A stretch of 64,000 nucleotides of DNA, from the NCBI GenBank assembly GCA_024364735.1, contig JAGFNQ010008725.1:66335-130334 (forward strand), given 5' to 3'. Position numbers and translations under genes: made by a program. The stretch is from Boesenbergia rotunda. Lineage: Eukaryota; Streptophyta; Magnoliopsida; Zingiberales; Zingiberaceae. Shown in pieces: positions 31,401 through 42,516 of this stretch (its first letter is position 1; every line of letters begins with the position of its first letter). Below the pieces are notes generated by a model that made no database searches, was not told the origin of the DNA, and was given only the letters and a program-made list of their open reading frames with translations.

Positions 31401-31578
31401 AAAAAGAAACTTAGATATAACGGTGTTCCAGCTTTGAATGCAGCAACCAATATTCAGTTGATCACCTACCTGAACTGATGGAGTTACGCGACAATGACCT
31501 TATGCTTCAAGCAATTCCAAATTGAGCTGCTGAAGTAATTTACACTCATTTAAGTTCAACATAATATAAATTCGAGCT

Positions 31579-31790
31579 AATATATATAAGCAATGAGGAA
31601 AAATACAATGGGACAAGCTCATTAAAATCTAATGCAAGTGAGCATCATGTTCATCTTACCTTGTTATTTGCTTAATTTGCTATCCAAAGCTGAGACAATG
31701 GCCTAAAAGTTCGAAGACGAGACAGTTGTCAGAAAATAATCAATATCAAAGTTAACCTGCGATAGTTACTTCAATTTATTAATAACCTGG
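31579..31790. repeat. Direct repeat, first copy (second at 32402-32580)
   Basis: Shares GAAAAATACAATGG, AAGCTCATTAAAATCTAATG and ATAATCAATATCAAAGTTAA with 32402-32580, in the same orientation about 820 bp apart. Confidence 0.8.
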
Positions 31791-32401
31791 TCCAACACAT
31801 TCCTTCCAACTATTTCAATGATATTATGATCCTTGACCAAGTTCTGTAAGTCAGCTCCCCTCTACCACTAAGGATTTGAACACGGGACTGTCCTAGACCT
31901 TATTGCATAATTTTCTACAACTAATGATGTTAGCCAAATAGTGATGATTTTTTATTATAATTGGATTAGAGGTGATTTGCTTAGATATTAACCCTTAGAT
32001 ATTAAAAAATTATTATCTTTGTAACAAGTATTAAAAAAGATAGTCATCGACAAGACACTAAAGCAGAAAATGTTATACTATAATGAATAGTAGTAATTGA
32101 AGGAGTGCTATCAATGCACTTATGAAACATGTCTTAACAAGTCTGTGTATCAGAAAATAAAGAAGGTTGTGAAATGATTTTGTTAGTAAATAGCAAGATA
32201 TTGGATTTGTTTAAGGAAAATATACCTCGACATTAAACATCAATAGAATAACAAAAGACAGAGAAAAAATTGGATAGGTACCAAGCAACAAAACAAAATA
32301 AGTATAAAATGTAAAAGAAAGGATCTAGAATCTAAAAGAAAGGTTGTAATTTTAATGTTGAATAATGATGAAATATTCATCGTGTTGAATCATGTTGAAT
32401 C

Positions 32402-32580
32402 TAATATAAGCAACGAAGAAAAATACAATGGAAGAAGCTCATTAAAATCTAATGTAATTAATCATCATATTCATCTTACTTATTTTTTGCTTAATCTGTT
32501 GTCCGAAACTGAGGTAATTGCCTAAAAATAATCAATATCAAAGTTAACCTGAGATAGTTGCTTAAATTTATTAATAAGTA
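32402..32580. repeat. Direct repeat, second copy
   Basis: Same-orientation diverged copy of 31579-31790, with small deletions. Neither copy has coding potential. Confidence 0.8.
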
Positions 32581-32942
32581 TTTAGATTTGAAATGTTAAA
32601 ATATGAGTGAACCTGAGATAGTTGTGACAAAAATGGTGGAAATTGAGTTTTGGCTATACTCAAATCTTTAACATAGCTACCAAATGTTTGCATATAATTT
32701 ATAGGCTAAAACAATAAAATAAATTCTTAGATTGTGTAACATAATTATTTTAGTTTAACATACTAAAACAACCGTTAACATGATTGATCATCCGTTGACA
32801 TTCTACATTGGGCATACTAGATATACTTTCATAATGCTCTTCTATACCATGTTATACAAAAAAATAATAGAATGATTTAATTTTATATGCTTTTTAAATG
32901 TAATGATAAAAAATAAATTCAAATATTAGTAAGGATGAAATC

Positions 32943-34880
32943 TTAACAATTGTTAAAGTTTGGTTGGTTTTTCTCGCAACTTTCTTTTTTCCTTGAAATC
33001 TGTTTTAAGTCACGTTTCAACCTCTTACCTAAAATTATTTTCTTCTTCGGTTTAATTCCTTTGACTCCAAGATAGTTTCCTTCTCCAATTGGATACTCTC
33101 TTTCATGCAAAAGCCTTATTGTGCCATCTAGATATTGAACCAACTAACCAGCTTTTTGGCTCACCATTAAGTTTTGGCAGTTTGAATTATTAACTTCTAA
33201 CCTCTCATCTACCATCTTAAACATACTCAACAAACCATCTTTAACAAACTTGTAAGTGTTTTCCCTCTCCACTGCCTTGGTAACCAATTCAATAGACAAC
33301 CCACCAAATCTTTATATCATATATTGTGAAGTATTTTTGAATCCAAACTATCTTTGTTCACAATTGAATCATTAACTCAAAAGTATCCACCTTTTGCTTT
33401 TCATGTCTACCTTTTCAAAATATATTCACTTGGGATCTTCATGATATTTTTCATTATAAATATTTTCAAAATATGAGAACATAAAATCCCATCAAATTCA
33501 TATTTTCTACAACTACAACTACACTCAATTTTTTTACAAGATGAATCAAATGTAATTATATGATGGTAACTCTTTTTGTGCGAAGTAACTTTATATATTA
33601 TATGTGATCCAACATCCTCACATATTTCTACACTAGAATCATGAGATTTATATCACTCTTGTTCAAAACACTTATATGCCTCAAGAGTATAAGTATAACT
33701 CGCATGCTTTAAAATTTCAATTGGATATAATAAACATAGAACACTTGAATTTGGTCTAAAATCAGCTTTTAACTCTTCATATCGACGATCATCAAACAAC
33801 CTTTGGAAGTGAATGAAAAAGTCTAAAAGCATATGTTGATAAATGACATGCATTTTCACAATACTATTCATGCTCTCACTTCTTTGGGTTGTAGTCATAT
33901 CCGCACAAAGCATTTGTCGTCCATATACTAAAGCTCATTTTTCCTTTATGTGAAGCAAACATCTCAACCAATCATTATTTTCAAGTGCATACTTAGTTAG
34001 CATCATGTTCCAAGCTGAAATAAAATCTTTCTCTTTATCAAAATCATATATACACGAGGCAAAATCTTTAGCAAACTCTTTGAATTGAGAAAAAAACTTC
34101 ACTCAAATGTATTACGATATTTTGATAAGTATGTCAAATATATAAATGATGATGTGTTTCAAGTCATCTGGAAGCTAAAGCACTTACCATTACTACATCT
34201 TGATCTGTAAGAATAGTATTGGTTTTTTCTCCGACATAGCTCTGGTAAATGTATCAAACAACCACTCAAATGTCAAAGTGGTTTCATCATATAATAAAAC
34301 TGCACCAAAAATTATGGATTGCTTATGATGATTAACACCTACAAACAACACAATTGAATGACTTTCATTGTTCTTCCTGTAAGTTGTGTCAAAGCAAACA
34401 ACATCTCCAAAATTGTCATAATTAGCTCGCATCTTAGCATCAGACTAAAAAATATTAGTGATCAAATAATCTTCATCAACTTGAATAACATTAAAAAAAT
34501 TAAGATCATCGAACTGTATTTGCTAAAAATATTCTAATACACCTCTTGTATCCCCAACTCTCATATTTCTTGTTCTTTTGGATCGCAAGTAGTTTTTATA
34601 ATCTTCAGGAATAAAATCTAAATTCTCCCTCCCACCTACTTGTCTCATCATAAAATCATGAGATGCATTTGGGGAGATTCCTACATCACTTGTCATCTCA
34701 ATTTGTATCGCTGCAGAAGAAGATATATTCCTATGACATTTGTAGAGATGAGTTTTGTTTAACAAATTGCACTACACTAAACTTGTCATTTTTTCGACAA
34801 CTAATCTTCATTTTAAACTCACAACCAAACCTTGTTTCAAGACGACTTGATTTCGTATAAATATCTCATTTGTCCTTTCC
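32943..34880 (-). pseudogene. Broken FAR1/FHY3-related transposase-derived gene
   Basis: Read on the minus strand, all three FAR1-type modules are present. The end of the FAR1 DNA-binding domain (TRFGCEFKMKISC then KFSVVQFVK) is at about 34740-34870. The MULE-type transposase core (VVCFDTTYRKNNESHSIVLF then FVGVNHHKQSIIFGA and TLTFEWLFDTF) is at 34193-34432, with TQRSESMNS downstream at 33860. A SWIM zinc finger (CSCRKYEFDGILCSHIL) is at about 33490-33540, with a lysine-rich tail at 32943-33143. A one-base slip in an A-run near 34235 and several stops disable it. It could be a host FAR1-related gene or a Jittery-like MULE transposase; the N-terminal exon is absent. Confidence 0.85.
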
Positions 34881-35465
34881 CCTTTTACCTTGTGCACTAC
34901 AATAAAAAATCTTGTCAACTAATTTACCCAATTTATCATTCTGAATTCAGCAATTTACCAAAAGGCGTACGTAAGAAATGGAAACTACCAATTCGCGTAC
35001 CATGGTTTCTATTTTACCAAAGGGCGCAGCCCTTTAAGTGAACTTCCTATTATACCCCTCCCGTCACAAAATACCTTTTTCGATTCACATTTTCGAGACT
35101 TCCGAACCACTTTTGCAGTAAAATAATAATTTGTGGTTCGGATGTCCATGTAGAGGAAATTTTCTTAGCCTATATATATATTACTACCTTTTACAAGTCG
35201 AATCATCACGAGGGTATGTATATATTTCGACCTTGCCCAAATCAATTCATCACCAAGGCAGCTGAGGAAGATAGGTGTTGAAGGAGAAAAAGCAAGCAAC
35301 AGATTGGTAACAAATACAAATAGTAATGTACGTATGATTGCCATCTTTGATATGGTATCAGACCTAGTTTTATACTTATCAACTCTTTCTACAATTTTTA
35401 TGTTTGGAAGAGTCTAAGGGTGATATGCATTACATAATAAGGGCTCTCTGAAATTTGTTAAAGTT
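34881..35465 (+). promoter_or_regulatory. Probable promoter and leader of the MULE gene
   Basis: No ORF. A TATATATATAT run near 35171 precedes a purine-rich leader (about 35245-35310) and a possible splice donor at GTAACAAATA. Two direct copies of TTTACCAAA.GGCG lie at about 34952 and 35014. Promoter assignment is inference from position. Confidence 0.4.
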
Positions 35466-35890
35466 AAGATAAATAAATGCTTGAATTGGAGCTAGGAGGG
35501 CCTGAAATTAAAGGATTTCAGTCCCTGGGAGTGCATGATATCATTAGATTTTAGGCTCTAGGAGGGACTGAAATATGTTATTTTCAAGCACTGGGAGGGC
35601 CTGAAATAAAAGGAATTCAGGTCCTCCCAGGGCCTGAAATGAAAAGATTTCAGACCCTTCCGGGGGCTGAAATCATTGTATTTGAGGGCCTGGGAGGGCC
35701 TGAATAAAAGGATTTCAGGCCCTCCAAGGGCTTGAAATATACTAATTTCAGGCCCCGTGAGGGTCTGAAATCAAAATATTTCAGGCCCTCGTAGGACCTG
35801 AAATCATTATATTTCAGGCCCTGTGAGGGCCTGAAATATAATGATTTCAGGCCCTGTGAGGGCTTAAAATCAAAAGATTTCAGGCCCTCA
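35466..35890. repeat. Left palindromic GGCCC array flanking the MULE
   Basis: About ten units of roughly 40 bp. Each centres on a near palindrome ATTTCAGGCCCT-N2/3-AGGGCCTGAAAT, with AT-rich spacers such as AAAAGG or CATTAT. The arms are degenerate at the left and best at the right. It lies between the putative MULE leader and the first coding segment, probably in a leader intron (a TTTTTTAG acceptor lies at 35955). Confidence 0.92.
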
Positions 35891-35954
35891 AGCCTTCCTA
35901 GGTCCTTGATTATGATTTTCAAAGTTTGCAAAATATAATTGTAATTTATTTTTT

Positions 35955-36800
35955 AGGGATGATAATGTTGTTGACGAAATTCTATCCGAGATATGGAATA
36001 CTCTTGATGATAATGCTGTCACGGGGAATGGATCAGAAATTACAAGGAATTTGGCAATTGATCTAAATGAAGAAGCAACTAATCTAGAAGGTGAGGGTTT
36101 GAATTCTTCTACAAGAGTTGTTGAATTCTTTGAGCCAACCTGGAGTGGGGAGGAAGGAATTGAAATCCGGAATGCAGATGAATTAGAACCCATTACAAGT
36201 GTACTAGAATTCCAAGCCGATGATATGCAGATTGAGCAATATGAATTCCCCCCAGATCAGTATAGTGACTTAGAGGAGGAGTTTCCATGAGCTGAAGATC
36301 CTTATATTTTGAATTCTCGATTGCTTGCTGGGTCAATTGGAGAGGTAGAGGTAAGAGATAGGCATGAATTTTTTGTGGGCAGATGTTTTCATCTAGAGAA
36401 GAATTCAAGGATGCACTTGTCAAACATGTCATGATTAAGCATATGAGATATAACCGAGTTGACACCCGAAAAAATAGAGTTAAAGTAGTGTGCTTCAATC
36501 AACCATGTACATGGAGAGTAGTAGCAAGGGGGGAAGTAGAGTTCACTGTTACAAAATATATAAAGGAACACCAATGTGGAACAGTTAGGGAAAATGCTGA
36601 TCATCATGCATGCTCTTCATCATTTGTTGCTTCTTTTGTTGAAGAGCAATTTCTTCATAATGAACAATACAAATCAAGTATGATTATATAAGATATTAAA
36701 GCTAGATTTGGAGTGACCATATCAAACAGAAAAGCATACATAGCTAGGGAGAAAGCATTGAAAAAGGTTGTTCGAGATTATGATGAGGCTTACAGAGATC
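35955..36800 (+). pseudogene. MULE transposase pseudogene, N-terminal segment
   Basis: After a 3' splice-like TTTTTTAG, the sequence encodes an acidic N-terminus (NLAIDLNEEATNLEGEG and EQYEFPPDQYSDLEEEFP), then the MuDR DNA-binding domain: MFSSREEFKDALVKHVMIKH, VKVVCFNQPCTWRVVARG and YIKEHQCGT. The RKAYIAREKALKKVVRDYDE block before the catalytic domain follows. TGA at 36288, a frameshift near 36380 and TAA at 36689 break it. The gene resumes at 54237 with the same five bases AGATC, after element D. Confidence 0.88.
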
Positions 36801-38986
36801 TGTTGGTGCTTGGATAGCTAGAGAGGGGGGGTGAATATAGCCAGACACAATTTTTTTTAGCTTTCAAGGATTTCTGCACTTCAAGGTTAAACAGCGGAAG
36901 CAAACAACACAAAATAGAGTATTACAGAAATTAAATCCTAAGCTAAGCACAAACAAGAACGCTAACAAGAGGATATATAAGGTTCGGGGATAACTTGCCC
37001 CTACTCCTTGGCGTGCCCGTAAGGTGGGCGATCCCTTGATCGTTGGCAGATCAAGCCCCGAAAAATCTGGATAGAATGGAACCTCCTTCTCGGTGGAGTG
37101 ATCTCTCCACAGCGTTTCAATCAAGATGAAGATATTAAGTACAATGAAACACAAAGGAAGCTTACAGAGCACTTAGGACAGTAAGAACACAAGCGAACTC
37201 CTCACCGAGCTCCACTCAGCACAGATCTCACGCAAGAACTCCCTCTTCGTGTCTTCTTGCTGATGGACTCGCCTAGCTCCTTGTTTCTTCTTCCAAGCGC
37301 TCAAGTATACTCTGTCTCCACAGATTGCTTCAAGGATCAGAATATGTGTAGTAGCAACCTCACTTCTTAGGTGTAGCTAAAGCAAGAAGATATCGCACGC
37401 AGAGACTTCTTCTCTTCTCTTCATCGCCAGCCACTTAACCTGCTGCTGCTGTCGCCAGACGCTCCTCTGCAGCTCTCAACTGCTCATCTGCACAACCCAG
37501 CTACCTGACCTCTCCTGGACTCCCTGACCTCTCCTCAGATGAGCCCTAGTCGAGCCCCAGGTTAGCTTCCAGCAGCGCCAGCGTCCGTTGAGACCTGAGA
37601 AACAAAAGCATCCAAACCTGCTCGATGGAAAGTCTCCCTTTAACCTCCTTGAGTGTTTGAATCCATCCCTGTCACCTGAACACTCAATCAGACGCTTAGC
37701 AAAGCATATCACAAGGAAATCACAGTGTATCAGAGAAAGCGCAGATAAAACAGACGCGATCAGAACGTCTGACAGCGATTTGAATTAAAGTTTACTGCTA
37801 CTGATCGGTCACCAGACCGATCAGAGTGACTCCTGATCGATCACCAGACCGATCAGGATGGGTTCAGACCGATCAGGCTCCAACCTGATCAGTCCCCAGT
37901 GAGAAACCCTAAATTGTGACTTTCTAGTGATCGATCACCAGACCGATCCAGCACCAGCTGGGTTTCCTCCAGCTTCTTTCTGCCACACCCCTGATCGGTC
38001 ACCAGACCGATCAGGACACTTCCTGACCGATCAGGCTCTAGCCTGATCGATTATAGTGAGAAGCCCACGACGTTTGATTGTTCACCAGAATGATCTGAAT
38101 AGTATCCCTGATCGGTCACCAGACCGATCAGGAGCAGAGCAGTAAGGTTCCCAAAAGTCACTGTATGCTCCCTGATTGGTCACCAGACCGATCAGGAGCC
38201 GAACAGTAGGTTTGCCAAAGACACTGTATGCTCCCTGATCGGTCACCAGACCGATCAGGAGCAGAGCAGTAAGGTTCCCAAAAGTCACTGTATGCTTCCT
38301 GATCGGTCACCAGACCGATCAGGAGCCGAACAGTAGGTTTGCCAAAGACACTGTATGCTCCCTGATCGGTCACCAGACCGATCAGACATCGCTGGATTGG
38401 TCACTAGACCGATCCACGAGGGAACTCCATGCCAACTTCCTTGATCGGTCACCAGACCGATCCATGCAAGGTCAAACCCACTCTACGTCAAGAGAACTGA
38501 CTCCCAGCCTCCCTTGACTCGTGCTCAGTTCCTCGGACCAAGACTTCGTGCCCAGTTTCACTCACCGGGACTTCAACCTAGCCCTCCAAGCTAGGACCTG
38601 GCCCTCCAAGCCAGGGTTTCATCAACCTAGCCCTCCAAGCTAGGACCTGGCCCTCCAAGCCAGGGTTTCATCAACCAAGCCCTCCAAGCTAGGACCTGAC
38701 CCTCCAAGCCAGGGCTTTTTCACACCTAGCCCTCCAAGCTAGGACTTTTTCCCACCTAACCCTCCAAGTTAGGACTTTTCACACCTAGCCCTCCAAGCTA
38801 GGACTTTTCACACCTAACCCTCCAAGTTAGGACTTTTCACACCTAGCTCTCCAAGTTAGGACTTTTTTCATGCCAGCGTGCGATCTCCCGATCCACCTGG
38901 ACTTGATCCGAATTCAACCAAACTTGAATCAAACTTAAATCGGTGTCAAACACCAAAACAACAATCAGGGTCAGACTGCATCAACA
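36801..38986 (-). repeat. Element D left (3') LTR, 2186 bp
   Basis: Begins TGTTGGTGCTTGG and ends CATCAACA. It carries the same GATCGGTC palindromes (37800-38460) and 27-bp stem-loop repeats (38570-38870) as LTR A. The start TGTTGG.. and the C-tract match the right copy at 42517. Confidence 0.94.
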
Positions 38987-39000
38987 ATCTCCTCTTTTTT
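38987..39000 (-). other. Element D polypurine tract
   Basis: Minus-strand AAAAAAGAGGAGAT directly against the LTR. Near-identical to the element B tract. Confidence 0.85.
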
Positions 39001-41099
39001 GTTGTTTGGCAACCCGATTTAAGTTTAGACATTAAATGATCAATTGAGGTCAATTCAATTTTCATAAGGGAATCAAGATCCTCCCCCTATAATAACCTCA
39101 AACTTAATCAACCATTCTCTCCCCCTTTGTCAAACATTGAAAAGGGTATGGTCATTAAGTTTTAACAGAACTCCCCCTCAATCAAGGGTCTCTCCCCAAA
39201 CCCAAAATAATCAAAGATAAATTTTGAATTGCATATGAGAGGCATATACTATAAATGTATCATGGTAACAATGTATATGCATCATACGACAATAAGTGTG
39301 AATTGCACATGAAACCATATACAAAATTATATCATGGTCAAACATGTATATGTTTCATATGACAAGTAGGGAATGCAGCTGTATCCAACACATAATCCTG
39401 ATTGGTCTCCGTGACCAATCAGGTTCGTTGGTTATTTGATACAGAAATATTTCTTATTAGTCTGGGGAGCGATCAGATTTCAGAAAAATTTCTGAAACTC
39501 TGATACGTTCCTGATCAGACTGCATTAACACTTTGCATTCCACAACAGGGGTGTAGACTTCATTAATATATGATATTTTAGAAAAATTTCTGAAACACGA
39601 CATCAAGAACAAGAGTCATGACTTCAACAAACCCTTTCTTATGAATTTGAACATTCCAACATAGGTTTGTATCAAATCAATATTGAGTTTTTTCCAAGTA
39701 TGATTAGGATGTTCCAATTGTACTTGATTTATATCAGATTTGTTTATAGTATGTCTTAACCATAAACCTAACTCTTGATGATTCACCAATTTCGAATCAG
39801 TTAGGGAGTCTGTTGATCAGACTTGATTTGATCGGTCATCAGACCTAACAGAATGGTCCCTGATCGGTCATCAGACCGATCAGAGTGAGGCCTGATCGGT
39901 CGGTGGACTGATCAGGTTTCTGATCAGAAGGGTTTCTGAAATATTTCAGAAACTCTACGTTTCAACTTCTAATACTCTTAGAGTTAACCCCTTTGATCAA
40001 AAGAAAGGTTTTCCTTAGCCAAAACATATTTCTCTATATTAATAAAGAAAAACATCAAGGGCATGTTCAAATTTGTTCAAAATATTTATCAATTCCATAA
40101 TCTCTAACTTTGTCCCTTCAAGAATCAAAATTTTCTAAAGACAAATTTGTATCAAAGCATAATCAGTATGTTCTAAGCATGATCATTAAGTTCCGAACAT
40201 GTTTGATCCAACCAATTTTGATAATCCATAGCTCTAAGTTTGTCTTAACCCAAAACAGAGTGATACCATTCCATTAAACAAAATTCATTTTTCAATTATG
40301 ATACTAATATCATATTTCCAAAACATGATCAGGTTTCATAACAAAAATATGATTAAATTTCCAAAACATGCTTGTATCAACCTATGATCAAATTACCAAT
40401 TCTATTGATAGTTCATGGATTGAATTGGAAAAGTTCATAGTTCTAAGTGTGTATTAAGGTCATGGTTCCAACCAATTTGAAATCAAAATTTATTCCCAAA
40501 ATTTACTCATAAAAGCAAGGTTTAAATCATGATTCAGAAAAACATGATGAACTTGAATATGATGAGCTAGATTTTAGGGATATATATATATATATATATA
40601 TATCCTAAGTCCTAGAACCTTGATTTAGATTGATACAAAGGAATCACTAGGTCATGGAACTTAAGCATTGAGTCCTTGTGAGATCTTTTATAATGCTTAG
40701 CACAAACTATATGTTCATCTTGATCTTAAACAAAAATTGCATGTCATAGATTAATGTTAATGGTACATACGGTAAGATCATGGCATACTCAACTAGGTTG
40801 ATCTCCAAAGTATTAAGGAAAACTTAAGTCTAAACCTTAAGCTAATGTTCTTGTCTATTGATGCCTTATCATCACAAATTATGTATGGTATTTTCCTTAG
40901 TATGCATTCATGTTGTATCACACATACAAGAAAATAGACTTCTTAGACTTGAGATAAAGCATTTCATAAGCCATAAATTGCAATAAAACCTGAATTACAA
41001 CAATAAAACTCATTATTCTAAGTAGTCCATGGCAAGAGCAAGTTATGTGTTAATCAAAACCATCCATGTGAATTTGATGAAATGGTAAGCACATTCCTA
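39001..41099 (-). other. Element D non-coding interior
   Basis: No coding domain; the place where pol would sit has been deleted. A few GATCGGTC-type palindromes occur near 39835-39915, and a (TA)n run lies at 40579-40604. Confidence 0.75.
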
Positions 41100-41173
41100 A
41101 CTAGGAATGACTATATGTTTGGAGCACCAAATATCAACCACCCATGGTGATAGATGCTCCCTCTCAACCTAAG
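41100..41173 (-). pseudogene. Element D protease remnant
   Basis: The 74 bases after gag align with the start of protease in element A (ending in a CSKH block), but the active-site DSG triplet is DIW in the matching frame and a TAG follows. Coding similarity stops near 41100, marking the edge of the pol deletion. Confidence 0.7.
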
Positions 41174-42457
41174 CTATACAATTCGAAATATGAAAGTTTT
41201 AGGTACCCAAATTTTGGGACCTAATGAATCTAAAATGAATGACTTTGGCACCCATGCCTTAGTCATTTTCTTCCTAACCTTTTGAACCCTAGAATCATTT
41301 GATGATCTAAATTGGGTTCTTGACATTAATGACATGACATTAGGTTCTTTAGGTTGATAACCCAAACCAACCTTGTTGTAAACCACCTTTTGTGAATTTA
41401 GGATCATGTCCAAGGTTTTGGAGCTAGTTGAGAATTTCTCAAGAAAATTCTTGAGTTTCTCAACCTCACTCCTCAAGATCTTATTTTCATTTTCAAGGGG
41501 CTCACTGTGGAAATCATTAACATCCTCAACTTTAGAGGATTTTAATTCTTCTATTTCTAATTTCAATAACTTTGCTTTGTTCTTAGATTTCTTTAACAAC
41601 CTAGTTAAACAAGCAATTGTCCTATAGCACTTATCCAACTCGGGAGAGATTACCTCTTCATCATCCGAAGATGATGAAGGCGCGGTTGAGGAGCTTCTTG
41701 ATTCGTTGTCACTCTCCTTGGATGACTCTTCTAAGGCCACTAGAGCCACATGACAGTAGGTCCTCTCCTCCTCCATTTTCTTCTTTTTGTCACCTGCCAC
41801 TAAAGCCAACCCTTTCTCCTTTAGGCTTTGGTTAGATATCTCATGTAGTTCCATTTCACAAAATAGATCTTCTAACTTGACAAAAGAAAAATCCTTGGAA
41901 ACCTTATAGGCATCCACCATGGATGACCACAAAGTATTCCTAGGGAAGACTTTGAGAATATACCTCACTAAGTCTCGGTTTTCTACCTTTTCATTGATGG
42001 AGTGGAGACCGTTGAGGATCTCTTTGAATCTTCCATTAAGTTCACTTACCTTTTCATTTTCCTCCATGGAAAGGTTTTGAAGTTGGCTTAGAAGGAGGTC
42101 CTTCTTGGCTGTCCGGGTTTCATGGGTGCCTTCATGGAGCTCAATGAGCTTGCTCCATAGCTCTTTAGCACTTGTGAAGGGACCAACCTTGATTAGCTGC
42201 TCTTTGTTCATCCCACATTGCAAGATGACAACAGCTTTGGCATTGGCTTCCCCCCTTTTGATTTGCTCAGCCGACCACATGGAGAAGTCAAGATCTTTTC
42301 CCTCAATATCCTTTGGAGGAGAGAAACCCTCCTTCACTGAGAACCACATGCTCATGTTTGTCTTCAAATAAAACTCCATCCGTGACCTCCAATATGGAAA
42401 ATCAGTGCCGTCAAGGAATGGAGGTCGGTTGGTGCTAAACCCTTCTCCCATCGCCAT
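41174..42457 (-). CDS. Element D Gag, intact 427-codon ORF lacking a zinc knuckle
   Basis: The start is the ATG at 42457 (MAMGEGFSTNRPPFLDG). Residues 1-60 resemble the copia Gag N-terminal DUF4219-type region and about 60-210 the UBN2 capsid region (LWSKLIELHEGTHE, LLSQLQNLSMEENEKVSEL, LEDLFCEMELHE). An acidic serine-rich tract (about 240-265), a leucine/lysine coiled coil (about 275-345) and the tail PKIWVPKTFIFRIV follow. Compared with element A, the whole CCHC region and its lysine tract are missing in frame between GDKKKK and the serine tract. No stop interrupts it, in contrast to the decayed gag of A. It could still assemble particles, but RNA packaging without a knuckle is uncertain. 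Confidence 0.88.
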   Translation of the reverse strand: MAMGEGFSTNRPPFLDGTDFPYWRSRMEFYLKTNMSMWFSVKEGFSPPKDIEGKDLDFSMWSAEQIKRGEANAKAVVILQCGMNKEQLIKVGPFTSAKELWSKLIELHEGTHETRTAKKDLLLSQLQNLSMEENEKVSELNGRFKEILNGLHSINEKVENRDLVRYILKVFPRNTLWSSMVDAYKVSKDFSFVKLEDLFCEMELHEISNQSLKEKGLALVAGDKKKKMEEERTYCHVALVALEESSKESDNESRSSSTAPSSSSDDEEVISPELDKCYRTIACLTRLLKKSKNKAKLLKLEIEELKSSKVEDVNDFHSEPLENENKILRSEVEKLKNFLEKFSTSSKTLDMILNSQKVVYNKVGLGYQPKEPNVMSLMSRTQFRSSNDSRVQKVRKKMTKAWVPKSFILDSLGPKIWVPKTFIFRIV

Positions 42458-42503
42458 CTTGTTGTAAGCTCTCGGATGTTAAGCCGCTTGAATAGAGCCC
42501 CAA

Positions 42504-42515
42504 GCTTTGATACCA
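42504..42515 (-). other. Element D primer-binding site
   Basis: Minus-strand TGGTATCAAAGC, one mismatch from the initiator tRNA-Met complement seen in element A, two bases from the LTR edge (42517). Confidence 0.88.
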
Positions 42516-42516
42516 C

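Larger units (their letters stand above)
30217..32942. other. AT-rich intergenic DNA with duplicated segments
   Basis: No gene recognised. Contains a 133-bp tandem duplication (31127-31400) and a dispersed 200-bp duplication (31579-31790 and 32402-32580), listed separately. Confidence 0.55.
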
